Assembly: GCF_027853335.1 (NCBI RefSeq)
Contig: NZ_JAFEUS010000002.1
Location: forward strand, 2,526,514-2,590,513
Direction of reading: 5' to 3'
Length of the DNA: 64,000 nucleotides
Source of the DNA: Leucobacter sp. UCMA 4100
GTDB lineage: Bacteria > Actinomycetota > Actinomycetes > Actinomycetales > Microbacteriaceae
Shown piece after piece: positions 1 to 8,965 of this stretch. The stretch's first letter is position 1. Every line of letters starts with the position of its first letter. The notes below the pieces were generated by a model. That model was not told where the DNA came from. It did not search any database and was given only the letters and a program-made list of their open reading frames with translations. Both the position numbers and the translations under genes were made by a program.

Positions 1-225
1 GCGGCGCTCTCGACCGACAACCTCGCGAAGGGCTACTTCGGTGACGAGGGCATGCTCACCTACGTTCGCGACGTGCAGCGTGAAGAGATTCGTCAGGGCA
101 TCGCGACGGTGAAGCACCAGAACATGGCCGGTAGCGACATCGGTGACCGCCACAAGGAATACTTCGCTGGCGACGCGGCGCTGAAGGCCGGCGGCAAAGA
201 CAACACGATGAACCAGTTCGGCTAA
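1..225 (+). CDS. aceA: Isocitrate lyase, C-terminal fragment
   Basis: This is the last 74 codons of a gene entering from the left edge, read in frame 1 to the TAA at 223-225. The tail contains KHQNMAGSDIGDRHKEYF and ends in KDNTMNQFG. That ending is typical of the larger (about 530-residue) isocitrate lyases rather than the E. coli type, which ends near GSTEEQF. The enzyme splits isocitrate into succinate and glyoxylate, the first step of the glyoxylate shunt. The partner enzyme, malate synthase, and a RamB-like regulator lie far away at 57-60 kb. The active site is outside the window, so the call rests on the C-terminus only. Confidence 0.85.
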   Translation, partial: AALSTDNLAKGYFGDEGMLTYVRDVQREEIRQGIATVKHQNMAGSDIGDRHKEYFAGDAALKAGGKDNTMNQFG

Positions 226-246
226 ACACCGCTGACTGACGCACAA

Positions 247-284
247 AAAGAGGGCCTGGCTTTTCACGAAGCCAGGCCCTCTTT
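247..284. terminator. Bidirectional terminator between aceA and the surface protein
   Basis: A 16-bp perfect inverted repeat (247-262 with 269-284) has a six-base loop, an A-run on the left and a T-run on the right. It sits between two convergent genes, so it can end transcription from both sides. Confidence 0.85.
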
Positions 285-300
285 CATGACTATGCGTTGG

Positions 301-2325
301 TTAAGGCCTCCGAGCCCGGAGCGCCGTCACAACTCCAGCGAGCATGAGTAGTGCTGCTGCGGAGAACGCCACAGCGGGCAACATCGAGCCGGTGTTCGGG
401 AGAGCCTGATGCGTCTTGCCATCAGCGTTTGGCTGTTTCCCGTCTCCTGCGTGAGGCGGCTGGGGCGTCTCGTCCCCTCCGCTGTTGCCGCCATTGGTTC
501 CTTGCCCGGGCTTGGTGGGGTCGGGAGTTTCAGGGCCTGTGCCCGGGTTAGGGTCTGGGTCGACCGGGGTTCCCCCTGAACCGCCCGGCTCGTCGATGGC
601 AAAGCGCACCTCTGTGGTTGCGGTGCCAAAGGCGTCATCGACGGTTACCGTGGCGGTCAGTGAGCCAGACTGTTCTGGGGTTCCTGAAAGCACCCCCGTC
701 TCGTGGTTCAGCGTAATGCCCTCGGGAAGCGGTGTAGCGCTCCACCGCTGGTCACTCTGCGCTTTGGCGGTGAGAGCCACCGGCTCGAGTTCTTCGCCCG
801 CGACGCCTCGAACCGTTGTCGATGTCGTCGTGAAACTCGGAGCGGGTGAGGAGATGGTGACGGTCTTGCTCGTGCCACTCTGGTTCCAGAAGTCGTCATG
901 GTACGTGGCCCGGTATTGCAGGTGAGCCGTTGCCGCGCTGACCTCGAATGTGAGCAGGGGGCTCGTTGCTCCGTCAATGTCTGACCAGGTGACGCCGTCG
1001 GTCGAGCTTTGCCATTGAACGCCGCCGGCTTTGTCTTCTTTGATGCCTGTTGTTTCGACGCGAAAAGCGACTTCGTCGCCGAGGAGCTGTACCGGCGTCG
1101 ATACAGGATCGGTCATGCTCGGTGTTTGTAGCACGGTGATAACAGGCAACGACTCACGCTTACCGTCAAGGCCGTTTGAGACAACGAGCTCGCCATTCGG
1201 GCGCTGTGCCACGTTGCCGGGGCCGCCGGGAACGGCTCGAAAGCCCTCGGGCCGCGTGCCAGTCTCGTAGTCTGCGAGTTGGACAAGGCTGTAGTTCAGG
1301 GATGTGCCCCATGCGCGGTTATCGATGGGGCTCCCAGCAAAGCCAGTCATGGCGCTGCCGACAGAAACCTTCTTCATGCGTTCTGCGTCGCTGAGCTCTG
1401 CGTTCTCGTCTACGTTCAGTCGAAAAATGTACTGGAAGTAATCAACGATGTAGAGCTGGCTGGCATCGTCGCCAGCAAAACCCAGGTCATAGAAGAACCA
1501 CACGTCTGGGGCGGTGATGGCTGGACCAATGGGGTCAAATGTGCGTGCATCAACGAACTGCACCGACATATCTGAACCTTCCCGGGCCAGGATCAAGCGT
1601 TCTCCGCCAGGGGCCAGACGGATCGTTTCGATCGCATTGCCCGGGAGCGTCTTTTCGGTGAGCGTTTCGCCAGTTTCGAGGTCGAATTGGTAAAGCTTTG
1701 TTCCGGGGCCGAGCGCGTAGGCGGAGCGGCCGTCAGCCGATATCACCTCTTCGCCGAGGTTGCGGGGGAGCGCTGTGAGTTCTGACACGATCTCGTGTGT
1801 CGTTGTGTCGATGACCCACCACACCCCATTCGCGGGGCGAACCAGTGCTCTGTTGCCGGTTTCACTGACGGTGAGCCGGCCGAGGGTCTCTCCCGATACT
1901 CCGTCGATGGTGAGCACGTGACGGTTCTTCGTGAGATCAACGACGTAGATCTTGTTGTTGACCCGGTCGGTCGCATAGACGACATTCCCGTCCTGCGTCA
2001 GGGTGAGACGGTTCGGTCGCGCATCACCGGGGCTCATCTCGGGTGAATCTGGTGACGAAGGGTCAACGAGGAGTGGAATCTCGCGATCCAGGCGGTCGCT
2101 CAATCCTCGATCTTCGTCCTGCTGCGGGTCACCCATCGGCTCACCCTCGGTTGGCGGGGGATCGTGTGGTAGCTCGACCTCTGGTTGTGCGGTGTTCGCG
2201 GCCTTGGGTGCCGCGTGTGCTGCTACCCCTGTGAGCGAAAGACCGAGGCCTGCGCTGAGCATGATCGCTGCCCCCACGCTCGTTGCCCTAGCCACCTTTG
2301 CTCGGTGTGTTGACAGAACCTTCAC
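301..2325 (-). CDS. LPXTG-anchored beta-propeller surface protein
   Basis: This is a predicted secreted, sortase-anchored wall protein of about 674 residues. I chose the GTG at 2325 because a GGGGG ribosome binding site lies 8 nt upstream; an upstream in-frame extension lacks one. The N-terminus has a basic stretch, a hydrophobic core and a likely AHA|AP signal peptidase site. Residues about 90-400 show YVTN-type beta-propeller repeats (for example NKIYVVDLTKN). Next come an Ig-like segment with the pattern WQSSTDG..W..I.GA and a putative-Ig (He_PIG-like) domain. A Pro/Gly/Asp linker then precedes LPNTG, a hydrophobic helix and RARRP. No sortase gene is in the window. The ligand is unknown; binding or adhesion is inferred only from the architecture. 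Confidence 0.8.
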   Translation of the reverse strand: MKVLSTHRAKVARATSVGAAIMLSAGLGLSLTGVAAHAAPKAANTAQPEVELPHDPPPTEGEPMGDPQQDEDRGLSDRLDREIPLLVDPSSPDSPEMSPGDARPNRLTLTQDGNVVYATDRVNNKIYVVDLTKNRHVLTIDGVSGETLGRLTVSETGNRALVRPANGVWWVIDTTTHEIVSELTALPRNLGEEVISADGRSAYALGPGTKLYQFDLETGETLTEKTLPGNAIETIRLAPGGERLILAREGSDMSVQFVDARTFDPIGPAITAPDVWFFYDLGFAGDDASQLYIVDYFQYIFRLNVDENAELSDAERMKKVSVGSAMTGFAGSPIDNRAWGTSLNYSLVQLADYETGTRPEGFRAVPGGPGNVAQRPNGELVVSNGLDGKRESLPVITVLQTPSMTDPVSTPVQLLGDEVAFRVETTGIKEDKAGGVQWQSSTDGVTWSDIDGATSPLLTFEVSAATAHLQYRATYHDDFWNQSGTSKTVTISSPAPSFTTTSTTVRGVAGEELEPVALTAKAQSDQRWSATPLPEGITLNHETGVLSGTPEQSGSLTATVTVDDAFGTATTEVRFAIDEPGGSGGTPVDPDPNPGTGPETPDPTKPGQGTNGGNSGGDETPQPPHAGDGKQPNADGKTHQALPNTGSMLPAVAFSAAALLMLAGVVTALRARRP

Positions 2326-2515
2326 TGTAGAAACCCCCTGGTGCGACATGGCTGATGGGGGACAAGGCTCGCGGGTATTCACGCGAACCAAGTCTCCCGA
2401 TTACCCCAACCGTCACTGTATCGCGAACCGTGAGCCTCTCACAACGGGCCTATGCCTCGGTACTCGGGTTTACGTGGGGCTATGCAAATCACCCAAAACC
2501 CGTGAGACTGGAGGC

Positions 2516-3058
2516 ATGTACACGAGGGAGTTGGCTGAGGCCGCTATCGCGCACCTGCGCGAGCGGGGTTGGCAGTGCGAGCCGGTGAGTGTCTCAGAGA
2601 CACCACTGCCAGAGGTGCTCGAACCCGCCCCAGACGAACTCATCACCTGGGTGTCGTCTTTCTCGTACCTCGCGTCGCCTGATGAGACGGTCTGGTTTTT
2701 GGCCCGAGACGACTACGGGCCAGAAACCGACGACACCTTTAGCTGGGACGCCTTCGAGCGGCTGAGCATCAGGGAGGCTGTGACCGAAACTGAACGGGAG
2801 GCCGTCACCGAGTTCTGGCGCGATTACCTTCCGATCTTGCTCTCGGTTCGAGGTGGCTACGAGTATCTGGCGCTCGCCGCAGACGGGTCGGTCGTGCACG
2901 GCGAGGCGCCCGATTTTGAGGCAACGACCACGGTCGCCGAATCGCTGCACACGTTTCTCGGAGCCATCGCGGGAGAAACTGAGGGGCTTCCTGAAACCCA
3001 GACCCCGCTTTCTGAATCGTTTGAGCGGCTGCTCTTCGGGGTGGTCTCGCGCAGGTGA
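2516..3058 (+). CDS. Hypothetical protein, 180 aa
   Basis: The ATG at 2516 follows a GGAG ribosome binding site at 2510-2513. The product is acidic and soluble, with no signal peptide or membrane segment. The segment YEYLALAADGSVVHG and the acidic, Trp/Phe-rich middle part recall SMI1/KNR4 (SUKH) proteins, but the match is weak and I do not assign a function. The reading frame stays open for about 170 codons upstream, but that stretch runs antisense to the surface protein gene and is not credible as coding. The gene is divergent from the surface protein and ends 2 nt from the convergent Clp_N gene. Confidence 0.65.
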   Translation: MYTRELAEAAIAHLRERGWQCEPVSVSETPLPEVLEPAPDELITWVSSFSYLASPDETVWFLARDDYGPETDDTFSWDAFERLSIREAVTETEREAVTEFWRDYLPILLSVRGGYEYLALAADGSVVHGEAPDFEATTTVAESLHTFLGAIAGETEGLPETQTPLSESFERLLFGVVSRR

Positions 3059-3060
3059 GG

Positions 3061-4065
3061 TCAGTGCTCAGCTGACCGAAACGCTCTGCTCACCGCTCGC
3101 GAGAGAACGCCCAGTTGCATCCATAGGGCAAAGCGATAGAGCGGGCTCATGATGAAGCCCACGAGCGGTGCGGGTTTGCGCCCGGCGGGTCGCTCCCACG
3201 CGTGACTGATTGCGAGCTGTGTTCCCGAAGCGGCGGGTTCGAGCGAGAAGCTGATGAGCCGGGCGTTGGTCTGTGGCTTGTCGGGAAATTCGAAGCGCCA
3301 GGCGAGCGTGTGCTCAGGCTCATGCAGCACCAGAGTCACGAATTGCTTCTCGAAGCCGGCTTTTTGGCGCAACGGCTTGCCGTTTGGCAGGGTGGTGAGT
3401 TGCGTGGTGATCCACTGCTGGGGTTGTTGGGCGTCATTCCTTATGACGGGCGTGACGGTCGCGACGAGCTCCTGCCACAGCGGCAGGTTCTCGGGTGCTT
3501 CGAGCAGCGCCCAGACCTCGCTCGGTGGAGCGGGGATGAAAGCGGTTGTTCGGCCTCGCAGTTTGCGGGCCTCGATCGTGGTGCCGGTTGCGGGGCTGAG
3601 GTTACTCGCCGCGTGTTCGAGGGTTGCGAGTACCGCCTCGGGTGAAGCATCGCAGCGCCGTATGATCGCGCTCGCCGAATGGTTCTGCTCTGCGCAGAGC
3701 TTTGCGAGCACGGCGCCCGGGTAGCCCGCGGGGTGCTTGGCGTCGGCGCCTTGCAGTACTGCCAACGCTTGGTCGCTCCACTCGTACCCGCCCGTTGAGT
3801 GAAAAACGATGGGCCCGGGGGCATAGCTCGACTCAACGCCGATCGAGGCGAGCTGAGCTGCCTGCTCTTGTGCGATGGCGTCACGCGCAGCCTCGATGGT
3901 GACGCCGTTTGCGCGGAGTGCCTGGCCAGCGATACCTTCGTCGACCGTCAGTGCGAGCAGCAGGTGCTCTATCGTCGCGGTGCGAAGCCCGACCCGCGAA
4001 GCTTCTTCCATAGCCGTGATCGAGAGGGCCTGCGATGCGGCAAGCATGCGGGTGAGACGGCTCAT
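3061..4065 (-). CDS. Clp_N domain protein fused to an SRPBCC domain
   Basis: The 334-residue product starts with two Clp N-terminal repeats (about residues 1-150; the motif TATIEHLLLALTVDEG is the hallmark). This domain normally binds substrates or adaptors of Clp chaperones. There is no AAA+ ATPase module. From about residue 165 to the end the sequence fits an SRPBCC (START/polyketide-cyclase) fold: it begins AFIPAPPSEVWALLEAPENLPLW and ends in an amphipathic helix. That fold usually holds a hydrophobic ligand. The gene overlaps the upstream HTH gene by 4 nt (ATGA), so the two are translationally coupled. The function is unknown; a ligand- or stress-sensing partner of the HTH protein is inference. 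Confidence 0.75.
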   Translation of the reverse strand: MSRLTRMLAASQALSITAMEEASRVGLRTATIEHLLLALTVDEGIAGQALRANGVTIEAARDAIAQEQAAQLASIGVESSYAPGPIVFHSTGGYEWSDQALAVLQGADAKHPAGYPGAVLAKLCAEQNHSASAIIRRCDASPEAVLATLEHAASNLSPATGTTIEARKLRGRTTAFIPAPPSEVWALLEAPENLPLWQELVATVTPVIRNDAQQPQQWITTQLTTLPNGKPLRQKAGFEKQFVTLVLHEPEHTLAWRFEFPDKPQTNARLISFSLEPAASGTQLAISHAWERPAGRKPAPLVGFIMSPLYRFALWMQLGVLSRAVSRAFRSAEH

Positions 4066-4307
4066 GCGTTTCTCCGCGGCATCGGAATGCTCTGGTCGAC
4101 CTTCTTCGCGTACTTCTTGTGCGCCGCTTGACGGGTCACGCCGAGCGCCTCGGCAATGTCGGGCCAGCCCATGCCTTCGCGCAGGGCTGCCTCGACCTGC
4201 GCGAGTTCGAGGCGGTCGGTGAGGCTACGCAGGGCAGCGACGGCCCTGAGTCCATCTCGTGGGTGCGTTGTGTCTGCCGCGGCTTCGGCAATGTGAGTTG
4301 CGTGCAT
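4062..4307 (-). CDS. Small helix-turn-helix protein, 81 aa
   Basis: This short protein has a central helix-turn-helix: WPDIAEALGVTRQAAHKKY at about residues 48-66, preceded by a long amphipathic helix. It is likely a DNA-binding regulator. It is the first gene of a two-gene operon and overlaps the Clp_N-SRPBCC gene by 4 nt. The promoter upstream carries two direct repeats that may be its own operator. The start codon has no ribosome binding site, and the -10 box ends 6 nt before it, which suggests a leaderless mRNA. I do not recognise a named family. Confidence 0.8.
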   Translation of the reverse strand: MHATHIAEAAADTTHPRDGLRAVAALRSLTDRLELAQVEAALREGMGWPDIAEALGVTRQAAHKKYAKKVDQSIPMPRRNA

Positions 4308-4309
4308 GG

Positions 4310-4354
4310 TGTCAACCTACGTTGCTTGATTGGGTTTTGTCAACCCTGGTTGCT
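4310..4354 (-). promoter_or_regulatory. Promoter with tandem operator-like repeats for the HTH/Clp_N operon
   Basis: Reading the minus strand, a perfect -35 TTGACA (4343-4338) is followed by an 18-bp spacer and -10 TAGGTT (4319-4314), then 6 nt and the ATG at 4307. Overlaid on this are two direct repeats of the form TGTCAACC-N3-GTTGCT on the plus strand, at 4310-4326 and 4338-4354 (14 of 17 bases identical, 28 bp apart). Each also contains a CAAC..GTTG dyad. One copy covers the -10 and the other covers the -35, the expected placement for repression. Confidence 0.7.
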
Positions 4355-5298
4355 CAGAGTTGGTTGGCCTTGAACGCTTTCACCTCGGCCGCGAGGTTCG
4401 CCCTGGCGCGTCCCTCCCACAACTCGTGCGCCGGAGCGGTCGCGTAGATGCGCTCACGTTCAAGGTAAGCGTCAAGAATGCGCGAGCGCCCCTGCCGAAA
4501 CTGGTCGTCGGGTACGTGCGCGTACTCGCGACGCACGGCCTCGCGATACTCGGTGTATCGCGACTCGGGAGCCGCGAAAATCGCGAGGTCGGCATCGAGC
4601 AGGTGCCGGGCGCCCTCGTTCCCGGCAGCGCCTGCGCCGCCCGGTATCGTCTCGATCACGAGCTCGCCGACGAGCTTCGAAAGCCGCGGATCGAGGCCAG
4701 CCGAGTCGAGCCGAGCGACCGCGAGGCCCGCCGAGTCCCGTTCATCACGGTTTCCGTGGCCCGTGTATACGGCATCGTGAAACCAGGCCGCGAGCAGCGT
4801 TTCGACCGCGATCGCTTCGCCACGAATTGAGAGCTGGTCGAGCGCGAGCAGTACGTCTTCGAGGTGCGTGAGCGTGTGGTAGGCGCGGTGCGGCTCGGCC
4901 CAACGGTCGATGAGTTCGTCGCCGAGCGAGACCCAGCCCTCGATCTGCGGCGCCGAGCCCGCGGCGGTGAGGAGCGTAGGCAGCGCCCGCCACTCCTCGG
5001 TGAGGTAAGCGAGTCTTCGGGCAGGCCGCAGCGCTTCGCGGTCTCGTGACTTCACGCGAAGGCCCGAGCCGCGCAGCCGGTGCACGAGTTCGCGAGGGTC
5101 GACGGCAATGGCGCCCGCGGCGATGAGCGACGCGTAGCGCGTCTCGGGAACGTCGTAATGGTCGAGGTCGAAGCTGCGTCTCGCGAGCCCCGAAGCGCGA
5201 GCAAACTCGTGCAGCTCGGCGTAGCTCGAGTCAGAGACCAGGTGGCTCCACAGCATCCCGTGGGCGGGCCAGAGCGGTGCGTCGATGAGTATGGCCAT
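4354..5298 (-). CDS. DUF4031 protein fused to an HD-type phosphohydrolase domain
   Basis: I start at the ATG at 5298 because MAILIDAPLWPAHG is the usual beginning of DUF4031 proteins. A TAGTGT -10 box ends 7 nt before it and no ribosome binding site is visible. Residues 1 to about 90 are the DUF4031 domain. From about residue 115 the sequence shows HD-superfamily features: RAYHTLTHLEDVLLAL, then AAWFHDAVYTGHGNRDE with the metal-binding HD pair. The product is about 314 residues. The HD domain probably hydrolyses a phosphoester, but the substrate is unknown. The stop codon overlaps the operator region of the next operon. Confidence 0.75.
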   Translation of the reverse strand: MAILIDAPLWPAHGMLWSHLVSDSSYAELHEFARASGLARRSFDLDHYDVPETRYASLIAAGAIAVDPRELVHRLRGSGLRVKSRDREALRPARRLAYLTEEWRALPTLLTAAGSAPQIEGWVSLGDELIDRWAEPHRAYHTLTHLEDVLLALDQLSIRGEAIAVETLLAAWFHDAVYTGHGNRDERDSAGLAVARLDSAGLDPRLSKLVGELVIETIPGGAGAAGNEGARHLLDADLAIFAAPESRYTEYREAVRREYAHVPDDQFRQGRSRILDAYLERERIYATAPAHELWEGRARANLAAEVKAFKANQL

Positions 5299-5440
5299 GG
5301 GGCCAACACTACTCTCAGTCAGGGCCACGCCAGTGCCGAAATCGGCCGTAAAGGGGTCGGCGCGCGATACGCTGTACCCAGACCAACCGCACAGAGGCCG
5401 CTACGACCGCAAGCGGCATGCCGAGGAAGAAGGAGGGTGC

Positions 5441-8400
5441 GTGTACCTTAAGTCGCTCACCCTGAAGGGCTTCAAGTCGTTTGCGCAGCCCACGACCTTC
5501 GAGTTTGAGCCTGGCGTGACCGCGATCGTTGGCCCGAACGGCAGTGGTAAATCAAACGTCGTTGACGCTCTCGCCTGGGTCATGGGTGAGCAGGGTGCGA
5601 AGACGCTGCGCGGCGGCAAGATGGAAGACGTGATCTTTGCGGGCACCTCGACTCGCGGGCCGCTCGGCCGCGCTGAGGTGAAGCTCACGATCGACAATAG
5701 CGACGGGGCGCTGCCCATCGAGTACACCGAGGTGACGATTAGTCGCATTCTCTTTCGCAATGGCGCGAGTGAGTATGCGATTAACGGAGAGGGATGCCGC
5801 CTGCTCGACGTGCAGGAGCTCCTGAGCGACTCTGGGCTGGGGCGCGAAATGCACGTCATCGTGGGGCAGGGACAGCTCGACGCCGTGCTGCGGGCCACAC
5901 CCGAAGACCGCCGCGGCTTTATCGAAGAGGCAGCCGGCATCTTGAAGCACCGCCGTCGCAAGGAGCGCACCCTGCGCAAGCTTGAGGCGATGGAGACGAA
6001 CCTGACGAGGCTCAACGATCTCGCTGGCGAGATTCGCCGTCAGTTGAAGCCCCTCGGCCGTCAGGCAGAGGTTGCCCGCCAGGCCCAGCACATCGCTGCC
6101 GAGGCACGCGACGCGAAGTCGCGTTTGCTCGCCAACGAGGTTTTTCACCTGCGCGAAGAACTCAGTGAGCTGACCAAGGATGACGCCGCGAGGCATTCAG
6201 AGCGCATTGTTTTGCAGGAGCAGCTCGAGCAGAAGACGCTCCGGGTGAAGCGCATCGAACAAGAGCAGCACGGCGATGACGTCGACACTGCGAGGCGCGT
6301 GACGCTCGACCTTGAGCGCGTGCAGCACCGGCTCCAGGGGCTCTACAGCCAGGTGCAGCAGCGCCTCACCTTTCTTGCTACCCAGGCTGAAACCGGCGAG
6401 CAACTGCAGGGTGTCTCGCAGCACGCGATCGAAGAGGCCGATGCCGAGGCAGAACGCTTGGCGGCGCTCATTCCCGATGCCGAGGCAGCATCAGTAGAGG
6501 CACAGCAGGCCACACGCATCGCGGCGCAAGAGCTTGACGCCATCGACGAGCACATTGCTCAGCAGAGTGCGCTCGTGTCGCAGCACGACCTTGAACTTGC
6601 GGGGTTGCGTGGTCGCGTTGAGACGGCCAAACAGTCGCTCGAGACGCTCATGCGCGAGGCGGGGCGTAGAAGTGAAGCGCACGCGCAGGCCGAAGAGCGA
6701 CTCACCGCCGCGCAGGCTGCCCTCGCCGAGTTTACCGAGGCGAGCGAGGCCGAAGCGCTGCCCGAAACTGAAGAGCTCGAACGCTCCTATGCCGCCGAGC
6801 GCGAGCGGCACGCGAGCTTTGAGCAGGCGCGCGATCAGGCGCGCGATGCTGTGCACGAACTCCAGCGTGAGCATTCCGCCCTGAGCGCGAAAATCTCGGC
6901 ACTGCTGAGCGCAACCGAGGTGCGTGACGCGAGCGGGGCGCTCGAAGCATCGAGCCTCGGTCGCGTCTCAGATCACGTGCAGGTAGAAGCCGGGCACGAG
7001 GCCGCGGTGAATGCCGCGCTCGGGGTCTTTAGCGACGCGGTCCTGGTCGCCGACTCTGGGGCGGCCCAACGCATCATCGAGCAGGCGCGCGACGGGGCAC
7101 TCGGCAGACTCGGCGTCGTCATCGCGAGCGCCGCGGCCCGGCCGGGGCCTGAGATCGACGGGCTCGTGCGCGTGGCCGATGTCGTCACCGCACCAGACGG
7201 CGTGCTCGGGGTACTCGGCGCGAGTTATATCGCGAGCGATCTCGCAGCGGCCATCACCAGCGAGGCCAAGCTCCGAGAAGCCCTTGGCGGCGGATCGTAC
7301 ACCCTGGTCACCCCCGAAGGTGACGTGCTGACACCGCACACCATGTCTGGCGGAGCCGGCGAATCGCCCTCGCGCCTCGAACTCATAGCCGAGCGCGACC
7401 GGGCGACCGAGCAGCTCGAAGCGCACGAGGCCACGCTCGAGAAGGCACGGGCCACCCTCGAAGAGCGCCTGCAGCGGGCCAAGACCTCTCAGGAACGGGT
7501 CGACACGCTCTTCCAGACCCTGCGAACCGCCGACGCAACCCTCGCCGAGGCCAGGGCCAAAGAGCGTCAGCTCGTTGCGAAGCACGAGGCGGCCGCGTCA
7601 GAGCTCGCTCGCGTTGCCGAGGGGCGCGAGGCGACGACGACCGCGATCCGCGAGGCTGAGGCTCGGGTGGCAGAAGCAGAACGGCTCTACGAAAAGGCGA
7701 GCACGAAGCCCAGGCCGATTCTCGACGCGAGCTCGCGAGATGAGGCCGCGGCGTTCGTCGAGAAGAAGCGCGACGAAGAGGTCGAGCTGAGGCTCACGCT
7801 TGAGACCGCGAGAGAGCGGGCCCGCGCGCAGGCCGCGAGCCGGGACGCGCTCGTCGCCCAGCACGAGCGCGAACAGCGGGCGGCCGAGGAGGCCGCGAGG
7901 AGGGCCGTGCTTCGCGCGAGACAGGTCGCCGAGGCCGAGCGCGTCTCGGCGCTACTGCCAGCGATCACCGCCGCGTGCGACCGCTCACTCGCCGAGGCGC
8001 GCGTCAAGCAGCAAGAGGCCGAGGCGCTGCGTGCGAAGCAGAGCCAGGAGCTCACCCTGCTTCGCTCTGAAGAGGCGGGGCTGCGTGCGAGGCTGCAGAA
8101 GCTCACCGAAAGCGCGCACTCTTCTGAGCTGAGGCTTTACGAGCGCAAGCTGCATCTCTCGAGCCTGCTTGAGCGGGCCGGGCAAGAGCTGGGCCTCGTC
8201 GAAGAGGTGCTCATTGCCGAGTATGGCCCCAACGTGCCGATTCCCGTCGCGACCACAGACGATGCCGAGCCGCAGACCATCGCCTTCGACGTTGCCGAGC
8301 AAGAGGCCAGGTTGCGCAAGGCCGATCGGGCACTCGCCGAGCTTGGGCGCATTAACCCCCTCGCGCTTGAGGAGTTTGCGGCGCTCGAGCAGCGGCACAG

Positions 8401-8965
8401 CTTCTTGAGTGAGCAACTCACTGACCTGCAAAAAACGCGCGCCGACCTCGTGTCGATCATTGAAGAGCTCGACTCGAAAATGGAGGGCATTTTTGTCGAG
8501 GCCTTTGAGGATACGAAGAAGGCGTTCGGCGAGATTTTCCCGATTCTCTTTCCCGGCGGATCGGGCGACATCTCTCTCACCGATCCCGACAATATGCTCG
8601 AGACCGGCATCGACGTCGCCGTTCGTCCCGCGGGCAAGAACATCGAGAGGCTCTCGCTGCTCTCGGGCGGCGAGCGGTCGCTCGCGGCGGTGGCCTGGCT
8701 CATCGCGATTTTTCACGCGCGACCCAGCCCCTTCTACATCATGGACGAGGTCGAGGCGGCACTCGACGACGCGAACCTCGGGCGTCTGCTGCAGGCCTTT
8801 GAGACGTTGCGTGAGCACTCTCAGCTCATCGTCATCACGCACCAGAAGCGCACGATGGAAATTGCCGATGCGCTCTATGGTGTCTCGATGCGCCAGGACG
8901 GGGTTTCGGCCGTGATTGGTCAGCGGGTCGGTAAAGAAGAAACCGGGGCCAAAGCGGGGCTATGA
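5441..8965 (+). CDS. smc: Chromosome segregation protein SMC
   Basis: This is the structural maintenance of chromosomes ATPase that, with ScpA/ScpB, loops and compacts the nucleoid. I chose the GTG at 5441, which has an AGGAGG site at 5431-5436 and gives the canonical start MYLKSLTLKGFKSFA. The Walker A motif GPNGSGKSN is at residues 31-39. Two long coiled coils surround a hinge at about residues 500-650. The signature LSGGERSLA (near 1073) and Walker B IMDEVEAALDD (near 1100) close the ATPase head. The length of 1174 residues is normal. In many Actinobacteria smc lies just upstream of ftsY, as here. The stop overlaps the convergent TetR gene by 6 nt. Confidence 0.97.
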   Translation: MYLKSLTLKGFKSFAQPTTFEFEPGVTAIVGPNGSGKSNVVDALAWVMGEQGAKTLRGGKMEDVIFAGTSTRGPLGRAEVKLTIDNSDGALPIEYTEVTISRILFRNGASEYAINGEGCRLLDVQELLSDSGLGREMHVIVGQGQLDAVLRATPEDRRGFIEEAAGILKHRRRKERTLRKLEAMETNLTRLNDLAGEIRRQLKPLGRQAEVARQAQHIAAEARDAKSRLLANEVFHLREELSELTKDDAARHSERIVLQEQLEQKTLRVKRIEQEQHGDDVDTARRVTLDLERVQHRLQGLYSQVQQRLTFLATQAETGEQLQGVSQHAIEEADAEAERLAALIPDAEAASVEAQQATRIAAQELDAIDEHIAQQSALVSQHDLELAGLRGRVETAKQSLETLMREAGRRSEAHAQAEERLTAAQAALAEFTEASEAEALPETEELERSYAAERERHASFEQARDQARDAVHELQREHSALSAKISALLSATEVRDASGALEASSLGRVSDHVQVEAGHEAAVNAALGVFSDAVLVADSGAAQRIIEQARDGALGRLGVVIASAAARPGPEIDGLVRVADVVTAPDGVLGVLGASYIASDLAAAITSEAKLREALGGGSYTLVTPEGDVLTPHTMSGGAGESPSRLELIAERDRATEQLEAHEATLEKARATLEERLQRAKTSQERVDTLFQTLRTADATLAEARAKERQLVAKHEAAASELARVAEGREATTTAIREAEARVAEAERLYEKASTKPRPILDASSRDEAAAFVEKKRDEEVELRLTLETARERARAQAASRDALVAQHEREQRAAEEAARRAVLRARQVAEAERVSALLPAITAACDRSLAEARVKQQEAEALRAKQSQELTLLRSEEAGLRARLQKLTESAHSSELRLYERKLHLSSLLERAGQELGLVEEVLIAEYGPNVPIPVATTDDAEPQTIAFDVAEQEARLRKADRALAELGRINPLALEEFAALEQRHSFLSEQLTDLQKTRADLVSIIEELDSKMEGIFVEAFEDTKKAFGEIFPILFPGGSGDISLTDPDNMLETGIDVAVRPAGKNIERLSLLSGGERSLAAVAWLIAIFHARPSPFYIMDEVEAALDDANLGRLLQAFETLREHSQLIVITHQKRTMEIADALYGVSMRQDGVSAVIGQRVGKEETGAKAGL

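Noticed and set aside
2003-2515. Open frame extending upstream of the 180-aa hypothetical protein
   Set aside because: It runs antisense to the surface-protein gene and lacks a ribosome binding site. The ATG at 2516 with GGAG upstream is the better start.
5285-5440. Open frame upstream of the smc start
   Set aside because: The extension has no conserved residues, and the AGGAGG site at 5431 fits the GTG at 5441.
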